The notes below the pieces were generated by a model. That model had not been told where the DNA came from. It saw only the letters and a program-made list of their open reading frames with translations, and searched no databases. A stretch of DNA of 64,000 nt from Pseudomonas koreensis (GTDB taxonomy: Bacteria > Pseudomonadota > Gammaproteobacteria > Pseudomonadales > Pseudomonadaceae). The translations under genes were made by a program, and so were the position numbers. Each line of letters opens with the position of its first letter. The stretch's first letter is position 1. Positions 60,732-64,000 of the stretch are shown here, piece by piece. Where the stretch lies: the NCBI RefSeq assembly GCF_025447595.1, contig NZ_JAOEJU010000016.1, forward strand, positions 87,244 through 151,243. Reading direction: 5' to 3'.

Positions 60732-63370
60732 CAGCGTTTCACCAATCCAGTCAAGCCGCCCGCGATCAGGGCAGCAGTGTCGGCCAGCGCCACCAGCGGA
60801 TCGAGTCCGGCGGGCACGGCCATATAACGGGGTTCCCAGTCAGGCTGGAACTTGTCTTTGAAGCGGCGCAAGCCTTGGAAGTTGTACAGCTGCTCACCAC
60901 GGCGGAAAACCATCGAGCCCAGACGCTGGGTCAGCGGTGCCCCGCGCCGGGGTTGCAACCCCGACAACGGCACCATGCCCAGGCTGAAGCGCGCGTATCC
61001 GTGACTCTTATAGTGTTGAATCAGACCGACCATCATGAATTCCATGGTCAGCTTGGGGGCGTCCGGGTGCGCGCGCATCAGGTCGAGACTGGCCAGGTCA
61101 TGGCTGTAGGTCTCGAGCAGGTTGGCGAACGCCACGGGGCGGCCTTCGAAGCGAATCACCGCGATGCGGAAATGCTTCAGGTAATCATCGCTGAAACGGC
61201 CGAGGGAGAAGCCTTTCTCGCGCACGTTCTTGCCGGTCAGCCAGGCGTCGGAAATCACCTTGAGTTCATCCATCGGCGCCTGGCCCGCTTCATGGATTTC
61301 CAGCGACAGGCCGTCTCGGCCGCCGCGGTTCCAGGTGTAGCGCAGGTCCTTCATCTCCTTGCCCTTGGCTTCCAGGTCAAAGCGATGCAGATCGACCCGG
61401 GCTTCCTCGCCCAGCTTGATCGCGGTCAGGCCGATGTCCATGTAGTACGGCAGGTTCTCGGCGCGCACCTGATAGAACACCGGGCGGGCGTGATGGATGT
61501 CGCACAGGTCGCGGAACTGCCAGATCATCTCGGCCCGTTGCTGGCCGGGGCCGATCGGGTCGTACAGGGCGACCAGACTGCGGCCACGGCGGGCGTACAT
61601 CAGGAAGGCTTCGTCGTTGGGATGAAACAGCAGCGCCTTGTCGCCGGTCAGGGCCAGGCCGCCGTCCGGTTGCGAGGAGGCCATCAGAATCTTCGAGGCG
61701 CGTTCCAGCTCGTCGGGTGTCGGCAGGTGGATCACCGGGCGGGCGGTGCGCAGCAGCCAGGTCAGGGCGATCACCAGCAGCAACACAGCGGCGCCGAGCA
61801 GCGAGCGCAGGCCGCGCGGGGCGTCGGCGTCGAGGGTGAACTGCCACCACAGTTGATGGCTGTACGGAACGTCCTGATAAGCGAACAGCAGCAGCCAGGT
61901 CGAAGCACCGAGTACGCACAGGCTGGCTACCAGATACAGTGGCGAGAACGGCAGTTCGGTCAGACGGCTCGGGCGATAGAACGAGCGACGGAACACCCCC
62001 AGCAGCGCGGCGGTGAGGGTCATCAGGGTCGCTTCTTCCCAGTCGAAGCCCTTGAGCAACGAGAGCAGGGCGCCCACCAGCAACAGAATGGTGGTCAGCA
62101 TCCACGCCGCCGACAGCCGGCGACGCAGGCCTTGGGCGAGCATCAGGCACAGCACGCCGATCAGGCTGGCGCCAAAGTGCGAAGCATCGACCAGACGATG
62201 TGGAATCAGAAAACCGATGTGTTCCAGACGGGTGTCGATCTCTGGCGTCGCGCCGGAAAACAGCAAAACCACACCTGACAGGAACACCAGCACCGCGAGG
62301 ATCGGTGCGGCCAGACCGGAAGCCGCACGCATGGTCTGCGACTGAAACAGGCGCTGGCCTTCGTTGAGCAGCAACAGCACGCAGGCCACCAGCAACGGCA
62401 GCACCACATAGATCAGTCGATACAGGAGCAGGGCGGCGGCCAGTGGTGCGGCGCCGAGTTTGTCGGCGAATGCGGCCAGCAGAATGGCCTCGAAGACACC
62501 CACGCCACCCGGGACGTGGCTGAGTACGCCGGCCGCCAAGGCCAGCAGATAAACCAGCAGGAAGGCACCGAAGGGCGGCGCTTCCGGCAGCAACAGATAA
62601 AGGACGGTTGCAGCGGCGGCCACGTCGAGGGCGGTGATGACCAGTTGCAGGAACGTCAGGCGGCGACCCGGCAGGCGCAGGGTGCGACGACCGGCCCGAA
62701 CCAGCAGGTTGTCCGGATAAGGTTGTTCCGGCAGGCGACGGCGATAGATGCCGATGGCCAGGATCGCGCCGAGCAGCAGCACTACGCCGGCAATCGTCCC
62801 CAACAAGGTCTCGGATAGCCCCAGTGCCTGTGAGGCGGCGGGCAGGTTGCTCAAAGTCGCAAGCGCGGCCAGCGGCGGCAGGGCGCAGCCCAGCGACAGG
62901 CTGGCGAACAAGGTCATGTGCGCGACTTCGGAAGCGCCCAGGCCATGCCGTGCATATAAACGGTAACGCACCGAGCCACCGGACAGCATCGACAGGCCAA
63001 TGGCATTGCCGATGGCAAACGCGGTGAAGCCGCCGAGAGCCAGGGTTTTCGGTGCCAGCGTCACGCGGGCATATCGACTGGCCGACCATTCGTAGCCGAG
63101 CAGAATGATGAAGCCGACGACTGTCGCACCGAGGGCACCGAGCAGGGCCGGTTTCGGCACGTCGAGAATCGAGTCGTGCAGTGCGTCGAGATCGAGTTCG
63201 CTGAGCAGATGGCGACAGGCAATCAGCGCGATGGCGAACAGCAGCAAAGTGACCGCCAGACCGATCGGTTGCCGGTATTTGCTGATCCGATCCAGCAGGC
63301 GCAGGCGCTCAGGCTTGATCGGTGGGTTCGCTGTGACGGTGTCTTGTGAGTCAGACGAGTTGGCGCGCAT
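60731..63370 (-). CDS. mprF: Aminoacyl-phosphatidylglycerol synthase/flippase MprF
   Basis: An 879-aa protein: many membrane helices over the first about 530 residues (flippase part), then a cytoplasmic synthase domain (ASSQPDGGLALTGDKALLFH; LDLMRAHPDAPKLTMEFMMV). It transfers Ala or Lys from tRNA to phosphatidylglycerol, lowering surface charge and sensitivity to cationic peptides. Start at ATG 63370 (GAGGTGATT upstream). With its hydrolase it forms a make-and-break lipid pair. Confidence 0.95.
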   Translation of the reverse strand: MRANSSDSQDTVTANPPIKPERLRLLDRISKYRQPIGLAVTLLLFAIALIACRHLLSELDLDALHDSILDVPKPALLGALGATVVGFIILLGYEWSASRYARVTLAPKTLALGGFTAFAIGNAIGLSMLSGGSVRYRLYARHGLGASEVAHMTLFASLSLGCALPPLAALATLSNLPAASQALGLSETLLGTIAGVVLLLGAILAIGIYRRRLPEQPYPDNLLVRAGRRTLRLPGRRLTFLQLVITALDVAAAATVLYLLLPEAPPFGAFLLVYLLALAAGVLSHVPGGVGVFEAILLAAFADKLGAAPLAAALLLYRLIYVVLPLLVACVLLLLNEGQRLFQSQTMRAASGLAAPILAVLVFLSGVVLLFSGATPEIDTRLEHIGFLIPHRLVDASHFGASLIGVLCLMLAQGLRRRLSAAWMLTTILLLVGALLSLLKGFDWEEATLMTLTAALLGVFRRSFYRPSRLTELPFSPLYLVASLCVLGASTWLLLFAYQDVPYSHQLWWQFTLDADAPRGLRSLLGAAVLLLVIALTWLLRTARPVIHLPTPDELERASKILMASSQPDGGLALTGDKALLFHPNDEAFLMYARRGRSLVALYDPIGPGQQRAEMIWQFRDLCDIHHARPVFYQVRAENLPYYMDIGLTAIKLGEEARVDLHRFDLEAKGKEMKDLRYTWNRGGRDGLSLEIHEAGQAPMDELKVISDAWLTGKNVREKGFSLGRFSDDYLKHFRIAVIRFEGRPVAFANLLETYSHDLASLDLMRAHPDAPKLTMEFMMVGLIQHYKSHGYARFSLGMVPLSGLQPRRGAPLTQRLGSMVFRRGEQLYNFQGLRRFKDKFQPDWEPRYMAVPAGLDPLVALADTAALIAGGLTGLVKR

Positions 63371-63610
63371 CAATCACCTCTTGGATTGTGCGCGACAGGA
63401 TGGAGGTATCCAGCCAAGTTACCAATCCCTGTAGAAAAAAATAATCACAAAATACTACGCCTCTCACCGGGTATCGGCGAGGGCAGCTCTTGGATTGCAG
63501 ATGCCTTGCCCGCGACTCAAGCATAGTCGCAACTCGGCGGGTCTGAAGATCCTGAACGGTTCACTGCACAGTGACAGATCATTGTTGCGAAAGGACTTTT
63601 TCCACAGATA

Positions 63611-63644
63611 CAAAAAAGGCCACTCTTTCGAGTAGCCTTTTTTG
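63611..63644 (-). terminator. Terminator of the first tRNA-fMet
   Basis: AAAAAAGGCTACT...AGTGGCCTTTTTT-type stem on the minus strand, just 3' of the tRNA. Confidence 0.85.
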
Positions 63645-63649
63645 ATGTT

Positions 63650-63726
<77 letters not shown>

Positions 63727-63891
63727 TCTGTGTGGCGGCATTCTACAGGCGAACGACGGGGTGTCAACCGATAATCCCGAGAAGGGTCAAATAAGTGTGC
63801 AATCGCGGCAAACGGTCGCAGGGGAAGCGCTAAGTTTCGGAATCGGAACGATTTCCGCCTGGTGCGACTGGATCCGAAAAACAGACGCGCA

Positions 63892-63924
63892 CAAAAAAGG
63901 CCAATCTTTCGATTGGCCTTTTCT
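63892..63924 (-). terminator. Terminator of the second tRNA-fMet
   Basis: AAAAGGCCAATC-TTTC-GATTGGCCTTTT; similar in place to the one at 63611 but with changed stem. Confidence 0.8.
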
Positions 63925-63930
63925 GATGTT

Positions 63931-64000
<70 letters not shown>

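Overview
The window is a chromosomal segment of a fluorescent pseudomonad, most likely the Pseudomonas fluorescens complex. Support for this comes from GC-rich coding, the gene orders surE-pcm-nlpD-rpoS-rsmZ-fdxA, cinA-recA-recX, response regulator-dgkA and finR/fpr, and seven copies of the GTGGGAGCGAGC...GCTCGCGA type of REP element. Identification rests on reading the sequence; no database search was run.

Layout. 1-3.7 kb: end of truD, then surE, pcm, nlpD, rpoS on the plus strand. 3.8-4.1 kb: the GacA-controlled small RNA rsmZ with its upstream activating site. 4.2-7.3 kb, minus strand: fdxA and mutS. 7.4-42.2 kb: an accessory island in the mutS/cinA interval, a known site for phage-tail bacteriocins (tailocins) in this group. 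42.3-44.4 kb: cinA-type pncC, recA (with a LexA box) and recX. 44.4-64 kb: housekeeping genes (LOG-family protein, PA3611-like protein, tapT, ErdR-like regulator, dgkA, finR/fpr, trmO, rhlG, DUF1456, pseudouridine synthase, GNAT, rimO, kup, DUF3077, virJ-like/mprF) and two initiator tRNAs, the second cut by the window end.

The island encodes two different contractile tails and no capsid, terminase, portal, integrase or replication gene. Module 1 (10.1-23.4 kb) is P2-like, in R-pyocin gene order: holin, PA0615-like, V, W, J, I, fibre, fibre chaperone, sheath, tube, E/E' frameshift pair, tape measure, U, X, D. Module 2 (23.4-41.1 kb) is Mu/SfV-like: terminator, DUF2635, L-type sheath, tube, gp41/42-like frameshift pair, tape measure with 41-residue repeats, N, P, gp45, gp46, gp47, gp48. 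It is followed by a run of five tail-fibre genes that share one N-terminal docking segment but end in different tips, each followed by its own chaperone gene. A GH19 endolysin and a nested Rz/Rz1 spanin pair close the island, so lysis genes bracket both tails. One PrtR/CI-like self-cleaving repressor sits at the mutS end. Downstream of it a strong sigma70-type promoter is overlapped by three near-identical 14-bp palindromic operators, followed by a hairpin-rich leader and a terminator.

Inferred working model: DNA damage activates RecA, the repressor cleaves itself, the promoter at about 8.33-8.36 kb opens, and one long transcript builds two killing particles plus a shared lysis system. Points of most interest: the five-fibre array; a com gene translationally coupled to a secreted DUF642-like protein where phage Mu has mom; the structured leader followed by many in-operon terminators; two -1 frameshift sites; the tape-measure repeats; and an exact 540-nt tandem duplication in the module-1 fibre.
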